From: Armatimonadota bacterium
GTDB taxonomy: Bacteria; Armatimonadota; UBA5829; DSUL01
NCBI GenBank assembly: GCA_025998755.1
Contig: AP024674.1
Location: 2,062,162 to 2,126,161 of the forward strand
Direction: 5' to 3'
DNA: 64,000 bases
How positions within the stretch are numbered: the stretch's first letter is position 1; each line of letters starts with the position of its first letter. A program made the position numbers and the translations under genes. The notes under the pieces were generated by a model. The model was not told the origin of the DNA, did no database searches, and saw only the letters and a list, made by a program, of their open reading frames with translations. Positions 1 through 9,752 of this stretch are shown one piece after another.

Positions 1-919
1 CGACTGGCGGATCTCCCAGCCTGGCGGCAGCCTCCCGCAAAAGCTGTTCACACTGCTCATCAGAGGCAGCGTGGGCCATGGCAAAGAGCCGGTAGGGCCA
101 GTCGTCGTAGTCCGGACGCTCGTAACAGTGACTGACACACGCAAGAGACGCAAGATGGCGAGCTGCTTCTTCCAGTTCCGCCCCGCGGACACCCCACGCG
201 CTCATGATGTTCCCGGCAAAGCCGACGCTTCGATGTCGCACGACGGCGGCGAGTCTGCGCAAGGCTCCCCGCCTGTGCAAACGGTCGGCACCTTCCAGAA
301 GTTCCTCCTCACTCAATCCCAAGACGGCCGCGGTTTCCCCGAACGGGCGAGCCGTGATGGGCAGGTCCATCTGAAGTGCCCGCACGCACAGGATGTCCCG
401 TTCCGTCAGCGCGAGCGGCTCGGGCGGGTCAAGCGGCGCCGAGCCCTGCCCGGCAGCCGCAGCCCCTTCTTCCAGGTCGAAACGGACTCCCAGTTTGAAG
501 GTGCGCAGAGCGGGAAACAGCCGCAGCTTCCACCCACCGGCCTGCTGGGCCAGGCGCCGGGATTCTTCCTCTATGGAGACACCGGGGGGAACCGCCAGAG
601 TGAACCAGAGGCTGTAAGAATGGTTGCGCGCATAGTTGTGGCTGACGCCGGGATGAGCAGAGACAACGGATGCGGCATGCTCCAATGCGTCCGGAGGGAC
701 GGCCATCGCGGCCAGAGCAGTGCAGTAGCCCAGTGCGCGGCCGTCGAAGATGCCACTGATCTCGCGGACCAGCCCTTCCCGGCGGGCGCGCTCCAGAGTC
801 GCCAGCACGGCATCCACAGAAACGCCGGCGCGCCGCGCCAGAGCCGCGAATGGCTCCGGGCAGAGCTCCAGCCCCTCCTGGGCGAGCGTCAGGATGCGCG
901 CCTGATGGGCGGATGTCAC
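1..919 (-). CDS. ahbAB: Fused siroheme decarboxylase AhbA-AhbB, partial (3' end outside window)
   Basis: About 306 codons are present; the gene runs off the left edge. Siroheme decarboxylase removes two acetate side chains from siroheme to give didecarboxysiroheme, the first step of the siroheme-dependent heme (or d1 heme) route. Two Lrp/AsnC-like halves follow each other in one chain. The first half carries a winged-helix start and the motif HNYARNHSYSLWFTL; the second carries SHCYERPDYDDWPYRLFAMAH. Both motifs are typical of AhbA/AhbB/NirDL proteins, usually separate subunits or a NirDL-type fusion. The GTG start at 919 overlaps the folB stop by four bases (GTGA), so translation is probably coupled. 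A long plus-strand reading frame over the same bases is its antisense shadow. Confidence 0.8.
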   Translation of the reverse strand, partial: MTSAHQARILTLAQEGLELCPEPFAALARRAGVSVDAVLATLERARREGLVREISGIFDGRALGYCTALAAMAVPPDALEHAASVVSAHPGVSHNYARNHSYSLWFTLAVPPGVSIEEESRRLAQQAGGWKLRLFPALRTFKLGVRFDLEEGAAAAGQGSAPLDPPEPLALTERDILCVRALQMDLPITARPFGETAAVLGLSEEELLEGADRLHRRGALRRLAAVVRHRSVGFAGNIMSAWGVRGAELEEAARHLASLACVSHCYERPDYDDWPYRLFAMAHAASDEQCEQLLREAAARLGDPPV

Positions 920-1287
920 AATCCGAAGTCCGCGCGGGTCCGGCGCATCTCCACCGCCGCGCGCTCGCAGACTCCCCCCACCGGCGGGTTCAACTTGGAG
1001 ACGCGGACGGTGACGGCCTCGCAAGGAAGGCCGCTCAGCGCCTGGCGGGCGATGTCCGCGGCCAGATGCTCCAGAAGATGATGCTTGCCATCCGCTACAG
1101 CGCGGCGCACCATCTGATAAGCCTGCCCGTAGTCTATGGTGTCGCCCAGGCGGTCCGAGGCGCCGGCCGCAGAGAGATCCGCCTCCAGGATAAGGTCCAC
1201 CTCCAGCGCTTGTCCGATCTCGCGCTCCTCCGGCGTGTAACCGTGGTGACCGTAGATCTTCATTCCGGACAGAAAGATCCTGTCCAT
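916..1287 (-). CDS. folB: Dihydroneopterin aldolase FolB
   Basis: A 123-residue protein of normal family length. It converts 7,8-dihydroneopterin to 6-hydroxymethyl-7,8-dihydropterin and glycolaldehyde in folate synthesis, in the cytoplasm. Visible hallmarks are the N-terminal GHHGYTPEER strand-turn, the TIDYGQAY stretch that supplies the active-site tyrosine, the LLEHLA helix and the C-terminal VRVSKLNPPVGG segment carrying the catalytic lysine. It is the first gene of a two-gene minus-strand unit with the fused siroheme decarboxylase, with a four-base overlap. No other folate gene lies nearby. Confidence 0.93.
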   Translation of the reverse strand: MDRIFLSGMKIYGHHGYTPEEREIGQALEVDLILEADLSAAGASDRLGDTIDYGQAYQMVRRAVADGKHHLLEHLAADIARQALSGLPCEAVTVRVSKLNPPVGGVCERAAVEMRRTRADFGL

Positions 1288-1372
1288 CGCGATGGCCTCC
1301 TTTCGCTTGCCCGGCCGCCCTGCAGAACGGCGGTTCCGCTGCCGATGGATTCTACAACAGACGGCGCCTTCG

Positions 1373-1401
1373 TTGACGCGGAAGAGGGTATCTGGTATAC
1401 T
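1373..1401 (+). promoter_or_regulatory. Sigma-70-type promoter of the tRNA array
   Basis: TTGACG (1373-1378), a 17-base spacer and TATACT (1396-1401), with TG one base before the -10 box (extended -10). Transcription would start near 1408, about 70 bases ahead of tRNA-Arg. This is one of the best-matched promoters in the window. Confidence 0.75.
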
Positions 1402-1480
1402 GACGATGCGGTTGAAGGCGCAGGGCCGCAGGAGGGCCCCCGGCTTCAGAGGGAGCGGGGCAGGACGCTGGAGCCGCTGT

Positions 1481-1554
1481 GCGCTTGTAGCTCAGTGGAT
1501 CAGAGCATCTGACTTCGGATCAGAGGGTCGGGGGTTCGAGTCCCTCCAAGCGCG
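1481..1554 (+). tRNA. tRNA-Arg (TCG)
   Basis: Cloverleaf can be drawn by hand: acceptor GCGCTTG/CAAGCGC, D arm GCTC/GAGC, anticodon stem TCTGA/TCAGA with loop CTTCGGA (anticodon TCG, reading CGA), T arm with TTCGAGT loop. The 3' CCA is not encoded. First gene of the four-tRNA array. Confidence 0.93.
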
Positions 1555-1692
1555 TCTGGTTTCCAATCTTGCCGGAGGCGCCCCGAGAGCTTCTGGTGCA
1601 TCAGGAAAAGATGCATACGGGACTTTCAGGAGTCTCCGTCTGATAATGCGCCACGCGCATTTAGGCCAAGGGCCGCCTCCGGCGAGCATCCC

Positions 1693-1765
<73 letters not shown>

Positions 1766-1808
1766 TTTTCCGATTTTCCCGGCTGGCGGCCCCGCGGACG
1801 GCTCTTGC

Positions 1809-1889
1809 GGGCGAGTGGTGGAATGGCAGACACGCCAGATTTAGGATCTGGTGCCGCAAGGCGTAGGAGTTCAACTCTCCTCTCGCCCA
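1809..1889 (+). tRNA. tRNA-Leu (TAG)
   Basis: Class II tRNA of about 81 bases with a long variable arm. Acceptor GGGCGAG/CTCGCCC, anticodon stem CCAGA/TCTGG with loop TTTAGGA (anticodon TAG), T loop TTCAACT. CCA is not encoded. Confidence 0.93.
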
Positions 1890-2029
1890 TTCCCGATGTC
1901 CGCGCAGATGGAGCCCTGGCGGTTTTGCCCGTACGCGTGTAGACTTATCTGGAAGGAAGCCGGCCGGCGGATGACGAAGAGGCCGGTGCGCGGGGGGAAG
2001 GCGCCGGGCCGCCCCGGAGCCGGGTTCGA

Positions 2030-2101
2030 GCGGGAGTAGTTCAGTGGTAGAACGCCTCCTTGCCAAGGAGGAGGTCGCGGGTTCGATGCCCGTCTCCCGC
2101 T
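2030..2101 (+). tRNA. tRNA-Gly (GCC)
   Basis: Acceptor GCGGGAG/CTCCCGC, anticodon stem CCTCC/GGAGG with loop TTGCCAA (anticodon GCC), T loop TTCGATG. Last tRNA of the array, followed by a terminator. Confidence 0.95.
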
Positions 2102-2179
2102 TATTGTCTTCTTATGAGGGATGTTCCAGGAGCGGCCGGACGGCGCCGGAGGAGGCCGCCTGTTCGTGAGAGTGAAGCA

Positions 2180-2221
2180 CCTCGCCCGATGTCTTGCAAG
2201 GCATGGACAGGCGGGGTTTTT
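2180..2221 (+). terminator. Terminator of the tRNA array
   Basis: CCTCGCC (2180-2186) pairs with GGCGGGG (2210-2216), with an inner TGTC/GACA helix, followed by TTTTT. It separates the tRNA array from tig. It also makes the upstream in-frame ATG at 2194 an unlikely start for trigger factor. Confidence 0.65.
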
Positions 2222-2289
2222 CGTTTTATGGACCCATGTTTCCCCGTCATCGCCCGGCGACGGCGGGGCTGGAAGGATTGAATCGAAGG

Positions 2290-3633
2290 ATGGAGTCTGA
2301 AGGCGCATTGCAGGTAGTCAGAGAGGATATTTCGCCCTGTCTGGTTTCGTTCGAGATCCAGGTGGGGCCGGAGCGCTACGCCTCGGCGCTGGACCAGGCC
2401 CGGCGCGAGCTGGGCCGGGTGACCGAGGTGCCGGGGTTCCGCAAGGGCAAGGCGCCGATGGCGATCCTGGAGAAGGTGCTGGATCCCGAGCGCGTGGAGC
2501 GTCTGGCCAACGAGACCCTGATGCCGGACGCCGTCCGCGAAGTGCTGGACGAGCACAAGCTGAAGCCCTGGGACAGCCCTACGGTGCAGGTCATCGAGTC
2601 GGGACCGGAGTCCGGGCTGAAGTTCCGGGCCAGAGTCCCGCTGGATCCGCAGGTTGAGCCGGGCCCGTATGTGGGGCTGAACGTGGACCGCATCGTCCGC
2701 CCGGTGACCGATGAAGTGGTCGAGCGCGAACTGGCGCGGATGCAAGACCAGCACAGCCGCCTGGAGCCCCGTGAAGAGGGAGGCGTCGAGCAGGGCGACT
2801 ATATCTATTTCTCGCTTCAGGAGCTGAACGAGGCCGGCGAGCCCGCCGGGGAGGCGGGATTCAACTCCGCTGTCGTGGGTGAGAACCTGCCGGACTTCGA
2901 CAACGGTGTGCTGGGCGCGGTGCGCGAGGAGACCCGCGACATTACCCTGAACTATCCTCCGGACTGGCAGGAGCCGGAGCGCGCCGGCAAGTCCGCGAAG
3001 GTGCGTGTGACCATCTCACACATCTTCCGGCCGGTGAAGCCTGCGCTGGATGATGAGTTCGCCAACATGGTCAGTGAGTATCAGACTCTGGACGAGCTGA
3101 AGCAGGCCATCCGGGAGGCGGCCGGGCGCGCCTTCCAGCAGATGGCGGATGAGCAGGTGGAGAACGACCTGGTCCGCCAGATCGTGGAGTCGTCCCGCGT
3201 TGACTATCCGCCGCAGATGCTGGAAGAGGAGTTCCGGGCCCGGGTCATGGACATCTACGGCGAGCTGCAGCAACGAGGCATGACCTTCCAGGAGTATCTG
3301 GAGCGCACGGGACGTACGGAAGAGCAGTTCCGCAGCGAGCTGGAGGCGCGCATTGACCGGGACATCCGGGTGGGTCTGGTGCTGCACGAGATCGGCACCC
3401 GCGAAGGCCTGGAGGTGACGCCGGAAGAGATAGATGCGCAGATCCAGGAGATGCTCTCGTCGCCTGAGGCGGATGAGGATTTCAGACAGCGCGTGAACAC
3501 TCCGCAGGCCCGGGCCTCCATCGGGCGGCGGATTGCGCTGCGGAAAACGCTTGATTTCCTGAAGGCGGCGTCCAATATTCATGATGTTGCGCGCTCCGGG
3601 GACGAAGCCGCCCCGGAGGCAAGGGAGGAATGA
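2290..3633 (+). CDS. tig: Trigger factor
   Basis: A 447-residue ribosome-associated chaperone and peptidyl-prolyl isomerase that binds nascent chains at the exit tunnel. The N-terminal ribosome-binding domain carries the signature GFRKGKAP near residue 45. A degenerate FKBP-like domain ([12 protein letters not shown] onward) and the long helical C-terminal domain follow. Start chosen at ATG 2290 because homology begins there and the in-frame ATG at 2194 lies in a terminator. No strong Shine-Dalgarno is seen. It leads the tig-clpP-clpX-lon run, a very common bacterial arrangement, and is seven bases from clpP. Confidence 0.93.
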   Translation: MESEGALQVVREDISPCLVSFEIQVGPERYASALDQARRELGRVTEVPGFRKGKAPMAILEKVLDPERVERLANETLMPDAVREVLDEHKLKPWDSPTVQVIESGPESGLKFRARVPLDPQVEPGPYVGLNVDRIVRPVTDEVVERELARMQDQHSRLEPREEGGVEQGDYIYFSLQELNEAGEPAGEAGFNSAVVGENLPDFDNGVLGAVREETRDITLNYPPDWQEPERAGKSAKVRVTISHIFRPVKPALDDEFANMVSEYQTLDELKQAIREAAGRAFQQMADEQVENDLVRQIVESSRVDYPPQMLEEEFRARVMDIYGELQQRGMTFQEYLERTGRTEEQFRSELEARIDRDIRVGLVLHEIGTREGLEVTPEEIDAQIQEMLSSPEADEDFRQRVNTPQARASIGRRIALRKTLDFLKAASNIHDVARSGDEAAPEAREE

Positions 3634-3640
3634 TCACGCA

Positions 3641-4228
3641 ATGGCATTGATCCCGATGGTGGTGGAGCAGACCGCGAGGGGCGAGCGGGCTTATGATATC
3701 TTCTCGCGGCTGCTGAAGGACCGGATCGTCTTCATCGGCACCCCGATAGACGACGACGTCGCGAATCTGGTCGTGGCGCAGCTTCTGTTCCTGGAAAAGG
3801 AAGATCCGGACAAGGACATAGACCTCTACATCAACTCGCCGGGCGGGCTGGTCACGGCGGGGCTGGCCATCTACGACGCCATGCAGATCATCAAGCCGGA
3901 TGTGGCCACTATCTGCATCGGACAGGCCGCCAGTATGGGAGCAGTGTTGCTGGCCGGAGGCGCCAAGGGCAAGCGCTACGCCCTGAAGAACTCGCGCATC
4001 ATGATCCATCAGGGGAGCGCGGGATTCCACGGCACCCCTTCGGACATTGACATCCAGGCGAGGGAGATTCTTCGCTACAAGGCTCTGCTGAACGAAATCC
4101 TCTCCAAGCACACGGGCCAGCCTGTGGAAAAAGTACTGCAGGATACCGACCGGGACTACTTCATGTCCGGGGAGGAAGCCCGCGAATACGGCATTGTTGA
4201 TGCCGTCATGGACAAGGACTCTCGCTGA
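3641..4228 (+). CDS. clpP: ATP-dependent Clp protease proteolytic subunit ClpP
   Basis: A 195-residue serine peptidase that forms the double-heptamer chamber fed by ClpX. Catalytic Ser98 sits in GQAASMGAV, His123 in MIHQGSAG, and the acidic residue in the DTDRDYF stretch near residue 170. Start at ATG 3641 gives the standard N-terminus ([10 protein letters not shown]). A GGGAGG Shine-Dalgarno lies inside the end of tig. The upstream in-frame ATG at 3581 would add 20 residues read over tig and is not used here. Confidence 0.96.
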   Translation: MALIPMVVEQTARGERAYDIFSRLLKDRIVFIGTPIDDDVANLVVAQLLFLEKEDPDKDIDLYINSPGGLVTAGLAIYDAMQIIKPDVATICIGQAASMGAVLLAGGAKGKRYALKNSRIMIHQGSAGFHGTPSDIDIQAREILRYKALLNEILSKHTGQPVEKVLQDTDRDYFMSGEEAREYGIVDAVMDKDSR

Positions 4229-4333
4229 GGCTGAAAGCCGGGCGGGTGGATGCGCCGGAGGCGGGGGCGGTGAAGGAACGGCGCACGGCGCGTCGAACAC
4301 CTTCGACGGACGGCGCATAATCAGGAGGCGGTA

Positions 4334-5599
4334 TTGGCCAGAATCGGTTTGGATCGCAACGACTCGCGGTGCGCTCTGTGCGGCAAGCCGCGTGAGCAGG
4401 TCAGGAAGCTCATTCTGGGCGTGTACGGAGGGGTCTGCCTGGACTGCGTGGACCTGTGCAACGAGATCGTCCGCAATGAGAACGCCAAGGCGGAGCAAAC
4501 GGCCGATCTCGGGACGCTGCCCAAGCCCAAGGAGATCTACCGGCATCTGTCCCAGTATGTGGTGGGGCAGGAGAAGGCCAAGCGTATCCTCTCCGTTGCC
4601 GTCTACAACCACTATAAGCGGATCAACTCGCCGCAGTCCGACGTCGAGCTTTCCAAGTCCAACATCCTGCTGATCGGCCCCACCGGGTGCGGCAAGACGC
4701 TGCTTGCGCAGACGCTTGCCCGGATCCTGAAGGTGCCCTTCGCCATCGCCGACGCCACCAGCCTGACGGAGGCGGGATACGTGGGCGAGGATGTGGAGAA
4801 CATCCTGCTGAAGCTCCTACAGGCGGCGGACGGGCATGACAGCATCCAAAGCGCCGTCAAAGCGGCAGAGCGCGGGATCGTCTACATCGACGAAATAGAT
4901 AAGATCGCGCGCAAGGCTGACAACCCGTCCATCACGCGGGACGTCTCCGGCGAGGGAGTGCAGCAAGCGTTGCTGAAGATCATCGAGGGCACGATCGCCA
5001 ACGTTCCCCCGCAGGGAGGCCGGAAGCATCCGCAGCAGGAGTACGTGCAGATCAACACGTCCAACATCCTGTTTATCTGCGGCGGAGCCTTCGAGGGGCT
5101 GGACCGGATGATCGAGCGGCGCCTTGCGGACAAGACGCTCGGTTTCCGTGCTCCGGCGGAGTCGCGGCAGGCCAGGGATGTGGGCGAACTGCTCTCAATG
5201 GTGATGCCGGACGACCTGCTGAAGTATGGCCTCATTCCCGAGTTCATCGGACGCCTTCCCGTCATTGCCACCCTTGGTGGACTGGATCAGGAGGCGCTGG
5301 TGCGCATTCTGGTGGAGCCGAAGAACGCGTTGGTCAAGCAGTATCAGAAGTTCTTCGAGCTGGACGGGGTGGAACTGGTCTTCACGGATGAGGCGCTGGA
5401 GGCCATCGCGGCGGAGGCGTATCAGCGCGGAGTGGGAGCGCGCGCGCTTCGCACCATCATTGAGGAGGTGATGCTCAACATTATGTATGAGATCCCCTCC
5501 CTGGAAGATATCAAGAGGTGCGTGGTCACCCGCGAGACCATCACCGAGCGCAAGGATCCCACGGTGCTTACAATGGAGGAATTGAAGCAGGCAAGTTGA
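4334..5599 (+). CDS. clpX: ATP-dependent Clp protease ATP-binding subunit ClpX
   Basis: A 421-residue AAA+ unfoldase, the normal family length. The N-terminal C4 zinc finger is visible (CALCGK and CLDCVDLC). Walker A is GPTGCGKT, Walker B is [10 protein letters not shown], and the RIVSR-type region reads KTLGFRA nearby. Start is TTG 4334 with an AGGAGG site six bases upstream. A 105-base gap separates it from clpP. A strong terminator follows, so clpX ends the tig-clpP-clpX transcript. Confidence 0.95.
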   Translation: MARIGLDRNDSRCALCGKPREQVRKLILGVYGGVCLDCVDLCNEIVRNENAKAEQTADLGTLPKPKEIYRHLSQYVVGQEKAKRILSVAVYNHYKRINSPQSDVELSKSNILLIGPTGCGKTLLAQTLARILKVPFAIADATSLTEAGYVGEDVENILLKLLQAADGHDSIQSAVKAAERGIVYIDEIDKIARKADNPSITRDVSGEGVQQALLKIIEGTIANVPPQGGRKHPQQEYVQINTSNILFICGGAFEGLDRMIERRLADKTLGFRAPAESRQARDVGELLSMVMPDDLLKYGLIPEFIGRLPVIATLGGLDQEALVRILVEPKNALVKQYQKFFELDGVELVFTDEALEAIAAEAYQRGVGARALRTIIEEVMLNIMYEIPSLEDIKRCVVTRETITERKDPTVLTMEELKQAS

Positions 5600-5644
5600 C
5601 CGCCGGCGGCGAACCGGCAGACACGACCTGCGTTTCACGGGGCG

Positions 5645-5690
5645 CTTCCACGGCCGCGAAAGCGATATGGCCGTGGAAGTTCGCTTTTTG
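5645..5690 (+). terminator. Rho-independent terminator after clpX
   Basis: CTTCCACGGCC (5645-5655) pairs perfectly with GGCCGTGGAAG (5669-5679), loop of 13 bases, then TTCGCTTTTTG. It lies 46 bases after the clpX stop and isolates lon from the clp operon. Confidence 0.85.
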
Positions 5691-5699
5691 CGCAGGAGG

Positions 5700-5715
5700 T
5701 GCTCCCGTGGGAGCA
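5700..5715. promoter_or_regulatory. Perfect dyad upstream of lon, possible operator
   Basis: TGCTCCC-GT-GGGAGCA is a perfect 16-base palindrome about 70 bases before the lon start. Its two-base centre is too tight for an RNA hairpin, so a dimeric repressor site is more likely. GTGCTCCC recurs once at about 5743-5750. It matches neither CIRCE nor the HspR site. Regulation of lon by it is inference. Confidence 0.4.
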
Positions 5716-5785
5716 TGCGCACGGGGCCGCAGAGCGTCCGGCGTGCTCCCTGACAGCGTTGACTCAGAAACGGTCGAGAAGGTTT

Positions 5786-8164
5786 ATGGCTCGCAGACAG
5801 AGGTTCACAGACGAAACTCCCGAGGAGAGCAGAGGCAGAGATGTGTCCCGGCGTCTTCCCCGCACTCTGCCTCTCCTGCCGGTTCGTGACAACGTCTATT
5901 TCCCTCACATGCTTTTCCCGCTGTTTGTTGGCAGGGAGAAGTCCGTCCGGGCGCTGGAGGAGGCGACTTCGGCGCGGCGCTACATTCTTCTGGTGGCGCA
6001 GAAGGACATGACTGTGGAGGATCCGGAACCGGACGATCTGTATGGCGTGGGGGTGGTGGCGGAGGTCCTGCAGATCCTGAAAGTGCCGGATGGCACTGTC
6101 CGGGTGATGCTGGAGGGTCTGGCGCGGGTGCAGATCCTCCGGTTCCTGCAGCAGGAGCCGTTTTTCCGCGTCCAGGTGCAGCCGCTACGGAGCCGGCTGG
6201 TGAAGTCGCTGGAGGTGGAGGCTCTGATGCGCAGCATCACCTCCCAGTTCGAGCAGCTGGTCAACAACGGGCGCAACGTCCCTCCCGAGGTTTTGATCAA
6301 TGTCCTCAACATTGACGACCCGGGCAAGCTGGCGGACACCATCACTCCCTACCTGCCTCTCCGCGTGGATCAGAAGCAGGAGATCCTTGAGACGACGGAC
6401 GTCCAGGAGCGCCTGGAGAAGCTATCGCTGATCCTTAAGAAGGAGCTGGAGATCCTGGAGATCCAGCGCAGCATCCGCTCGCGGGTGGAAAAGGAGATGG
6501 GCGACTCGCAGCGCGAGTTCTTCCTGCGCGAGCAGATGAAGGCCATCCAGCAGGAGCTTGGGGAGAGGGATGAGCGGACGGTCGAGATTGACGAGTACCG
6601 GGAGCGCATCGCCCGGTGCGGCGCTCCGCCGGACGTGCAGGAACGGGCGCTGAAGGAGGTCAGCCGCCTGGAGAAGATGCCCTACTCCGCGCCTGAGGGC
6701 GTGGTCATCCGCACCTACCTGGACTGGCTGCTGGGACTTCCCTGGGCCGAGGAGACCCCGGACGACCTTGACGTGGAGCAGGCGGAGCGCATTCTGGACG
6801 AGGACCACTACGGTCTTGCCCGGCCCAAGGAGCGGATCCTGGAATTTCTTGCGGTCCGGAAACTGGCAGGCTCGCTCAAGGGGCCCATCCTCTGCTTCTA
6901 CGGCCCGCCGGGAGTGGGGAAGACATCCATCGGCAAGTCCATCGCGCGGGCACTGGGACGCAAGTTCGTCCGCATCTCCCTGGGGGGCATTCGGGACGAG
7001 GCGGAGATACGCGGCCATCGGCGAACGTACGTGGGTGCCCTGCCGGGAAGGATCATCCAGGGCATCAAACAGGCCGGATCGCGCAATCCCGTATTCATGC
7101 TGGACGAGATTGACAAGGTGGGGGCGGATTTCCGGGGAGACCCTTCCGCGGCGCTTCTGGAAGCCCTGGACCCGGAACAGAACGAATCCTTTAGCGACCA
7201 CTATCTGGAGGTGCCGTTCAATCTCAGCAACGTGATGTTCATCACCACGGCGAACGTGCTGGACACCATCCCGCCCGCACTGAGGGACCGGATGGAGGTC
7301 ATCCCGTTCACGGGCTACACCGAAGAGGACAAGCTGCAGATCGCGCGGCAGTTCCTGGTGCCAAAGCAGCTCCGGGAGCACGGCATCAAGGAGTCGCGCC
7401 TGACGTTCGAGGATGCCGCGCTCCGGGAACTGATCCGGCAGTATACCCGCGAAGCGGGCGTGCGCAACCTGGACCGCGAGATTGCGGGCATCTGCCGTAA
7501 GGTGGCGCGGAAGATCGCCGCCGGGCGCAAAGGGAAGATCCAGGTGAAGGCAGCGGACCTGTCCGCATACCTCGGTAAGCCTCGCTTCCGCTACGGACGC
7601 GCGGAGGAGAAGGATGAGGTGGGCGCGGCCACGGGCCTGGCTTACACAGAGTTCGGAGGCGACGTCATCACGGTGGAGGTGGGGCTGGTGCGCAGCCAGA
7701 AAGGGTCGCTCATTCTGACCGGCCAGCTCGGAGACGTGATGAAGGAGTCGGCGCAGGCGGCCCTCACATTCATCCGCTCCCGGGCGGCGCAACTGGGCTT
7801 TGACGAAGACTTCCAGTCCTCCTCGGACATCCATATCCACGTTCCTGCGGCCGGGGTGCCGAAGGACGGGCCGTCGGCCGGGGTGACGATCGCGGTGGCC
7901 CTGGCATCAGCGCTGACCGGGCGTCCCGTGCGTAAGGAGGTTGCTATGACAGGGGAGATCACCCTGCGGGGACGTATCCTTCCCATCGGTGGTCTGAAGG
8001 AGAAGGTGCTGGCGGCGCACCGGGCGGGCATCCGCACAGTCGTCATGCCCCGGGAGAACGAGAAGGATATCGAGGACATTCCGGAGCACGTGGTCAAGGA
8101 GATGGATCTGCGAATGGTGGACCACGCCGACGAGGTGCTGGAGATCGCGCTCCTGACGAAATGA
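5786..8164 (+). CDS. lon: ATP-dependent protease Lon
   Basis: A 792-residue LonA-type protease degrading damaged and regulatory proteins. Domains in order: N-terminal substrate-binding LON domain (from [15 protein letters not shown]), coiled-coil region, AAA+ module with Walker [10 protein letters not shown] and Walker [11 protein letters not shown], then the protease domain. The catalytic dyad is the serine of [10 protein letters not shown] and the lysine of GLKEKVLAA. Start placed at ATG 5786 (MARRQRF) behind GAGAAGG; an in-frame upstream ATG at 5699 would add a non-homologous 29-residue leader. It is transcribed apart from clpX because of the intervening terminator. Confidence 0.95.
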   Translation: MARRQRFTDETPEESRGRDVSRRLPRTLPLLPVRDNVYFPHMLFPLFVGREKSVRALEEATSARRYILLVAQKDMTVEDPEPDDLYGVGVVAEVLQILKVPDGTVRVMLEGLARVQILRFLQQEPFFRVQVQPLRSRLVKSLEVEALMRSITSQFEQLVNNGRNVPPEVLINVLNIDDPGKLADTITPYLPLRVDQKQEILETTDVQERLEKLSLILKKELEILEIQRSIRSRVEKEMGDSQREFFLREQMKAIQQELGERDERTVEIDEYRERIARCGAPPDVQERALKEVSRLEKMPYSAPEGVVIRTYLDWLLGLPWAEETPDDLDVEQAERILDEDHYGLARPKERILEFLAVRKLAGSLKGPILCFYGPPGVGKTSIGKSIARALGRKFVRISLGGIRDEAEIRGHRRTYVGALPGRIIQGIKQAGSRNPVFMLDEIDKVGADFRGDPSAALLEALDPEQNESFSDHYLEVPFNLSNVMFITTANVLDTIPPALRDRMEVIPFTGYTEEDKLQIARQFLVPKQLREHGIKESRLTFEDAALRELIRQYTREAGVRNLDREIAGICRKVARKIAAGRKGKIQVKAADLSAYLGKPRFRYGRAEEKDEVGAATGLAYTEFGGDVITVEVGLVRSQKGSLILTGQLGDVMKESAQAALTFIRSRAAQLGFDEDFQSSSDIHIHVPAAGVPKDGPSAGVTIAVALASALTGRPVRKEVAMTGEITLRGRILPIGGLKEKVLAAHRAGIRTVVMPRENEKDIEDIPEHVVKEMDLRMVDHADEVLEIALLTK

Positions 8165-8213
8165 TGGAAGCGCTTTCCATTCTTGTGCCGCGGGTGACGG
8201 GCCGGGAGGCGCC

Positions 8214-9716
8214 GTGAACTATCTAGGGGTAGACATCGGGACGACGGGCTGCAAGGCACTCGCATTCGACGGCGAAGGACGTCTGCTGGCGTCCGCTTAC
8301 CGGGAATATCCCCTCCATCTCACCAGGGACGGCGGGGCCGAGCTGGACTCCGGGCTCGTGATGGAGTGCTGTTTCCAGGTCATCCGCGAGGCCGCGGCGG
8401 GAGCCGGAGCGGGATCCGTGGCAGCCCTGGCGGTTTCAAGTCAGGGAGAAGCCTTCACCCCGCTGGATTCCGCCGGGAACCCGCTGCACGGGGCGATGGT
8501 CAGCTCGGATACCCGGTCTGCGGCATACATCCCGCAGTGGCTGGAGGAGTTCGGGGAAGATCGGCTGTATCGTGCCACCGGCCACACGGCTCATCCGATG
8601 TTCACGCTCTTCAAGCTCGCGTGGATGCGGGATCAGCGTCCGCAAGTCTTCGCCGAGGCGCGGCGCTTCCTGTGTTTCGAAGATCTTCTGGGCTTCCGGC
8701 TGGGTGTGGACCCCGCGATGGGTTGGCCTCTCGCCGGACGGACCATGATGTTCGATGTCTGCCGCCACGCCTGGGACGGCGAGATCCTGGAGCGCGCCGG
8801 GGTTCGGGAGGAGCAGCTGGCACGGCCCCTCGCCTCCGGCAGCGTGGCCGGGGAGGTCTCCGACGCGGCCGCCCGGGACCTGGGGCTTCGTCCCGGCGCC
8901 CTGGTGGTGACGGGCGGGCATGATCAGACCGTGGGAGCGCTCGGTGCAGGGGTCACCTCACCCGGCGTTGCGATGTATGCAACCGGCACGGTGGAATGCA
9001 TCACAGCGGCGATGCCCGGGGCGGTTTTCTCGGAGGATCTCCGCCGGGCCAACCTCTGCACCTACGACCACGCCGCTCCCGGACTGTATGCCACCATCGC
9101 TTTCAGCCTGACCGGGGGCAACATCCTCAAGTGGTTCCGGGACAATTTCGGGCAGCAGGAGGTTCTGGAGGCAGAGCGCACCGGGCGTGATCCATACGAA
9201 CTGTTGCTCGAACAGGCGCCGGACGAACCGTCCTCGCTACTGGTGCTGCCCTACTGGACTCCGTCGGGGACTCCCTATTTCGATCCGGATACGCCGGGTG
9301 CGATCGTGGGGCTCCGCCTGTCCACAGGCCGCGGCGAGCTGCTGCGGGCCCTGCTGGAAGGAGTGGCGCTGGAGATGCGATTGAATCTGGAGATCCTGGA
9401 GGGGGCGGAATGCCGGGTGCGGGAGCTTCGCGCCATCGGCGGCGGCGCCAGGTCGCGCTTCTGGAACCAGTTGAAAGCGGATGTGACAGGCAGGCCGGTG
9501 ACCCGGCTGGACGTCACGGAAGCAGGTTGCCTGGGAGCGGCGATGCTGGCGGCGTCGGCACACAGCGGAACGCCGGTGCAGGAGCTTGCCCGGACCTGGG
9601 TGCGGACCGGCGAAACGCTGGAGCCGGATCCCGAAAAGGCCGCGCTTTACAGCGAACGCCTGGAGCACTACCGCAGGCTCTATCCCACCGTAAAAGAGTT
9701 CGCGGCGCGCCGCTAA
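8214..9716 (+). CDS. FGGY-family carbohydrate kinase, xylulokinase-like
   Basis: A 500-residue sugar kinase with the two-domain FGGY fold. The N-terminal phosphate loop reads GVDIGTTGCKALAFD; the second nucleotide motif GGHDQTVGALGAGV and the C-terminal AIGGGARSRFWNQLKAD box are clear. It phosphorylates a pentulose or related polyol with ATP; xylulose is the best guess but the substrate cannot be read from sequence. Start is GTG 8214 behind GGGAGG. It stands alone, with no isomerase or transporter beside it, and its stop codon lies inside its own terminator hairpin. Confidence 0.85.
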   Translation: MNYLGVDIGTTGCKALAFDGEGRLLASAYREYPLHLTRDGGAELDSGLVMECCFQVIREAAAGAGAGSVAALAVSSQGEAFTPLDSAGNPLHGAMVSSDTRSAAYIPQWLEEFGEDRLYRATGHTAHPMFTLFKLAWMRDQRPQVFAEARRFLCFEDLLGFRLGVDPAMGWPLAGRTMMFDVCRHAWDGEILERAGVREEQLARPLASGSVAGEVSDAAARDLGLRPGALVVTGGHDQTVGALGAGVTSPGVAMYATGTVECITAAMPGAVFSEDLRRANLCTYDHAAPGLYATIAFSLTGGNILKWFRDNFGQQEVLEAERTGRDPYELLLEQAPDEPSSLLVLPYWTPSGTPYFDPDTPGAIVGLRLSTGRGELLRALLEGVALEMRLNLEILEGAECRVRELRAIGGGARSRFWNQLKADVTGRPVTRLDVTEAGCLGAAMLAASAHSGTPVQELARTWVRTGETLEPDPEKAALYSERLEHYRRLYPTVKEFAARR

Positions 9717-9739
9717 TGGCGCGCCGCAGCGCTTTTCTT
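9702..9739 (+). terminator. Terminator overlapping the end of the FGGY kinase gene
   Basis: GCGGCGCGCC (9702-9711) pairs with GGCGCGCCGC (9718-9727); the TAA stop sits in the six-base loop. AGCGCTTTTCTT follows. Confidence 0.75.
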
Positions 9740-9752
9740 CTGGACTCAGCAG

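Noticed and set aside
71-1081. A 336-codon plus-strand ORF and its neighbours over the ahbAB-folB region
   Set aside because: Antisense to two clear protein families; the translation is Arg/Gly/Pro-rich without domain features.
2194-2289. Upstream ATG for trigger factor
   Set aside because: It lies within the terminator hairpin of the tRNA array and adds residues absent from the family.
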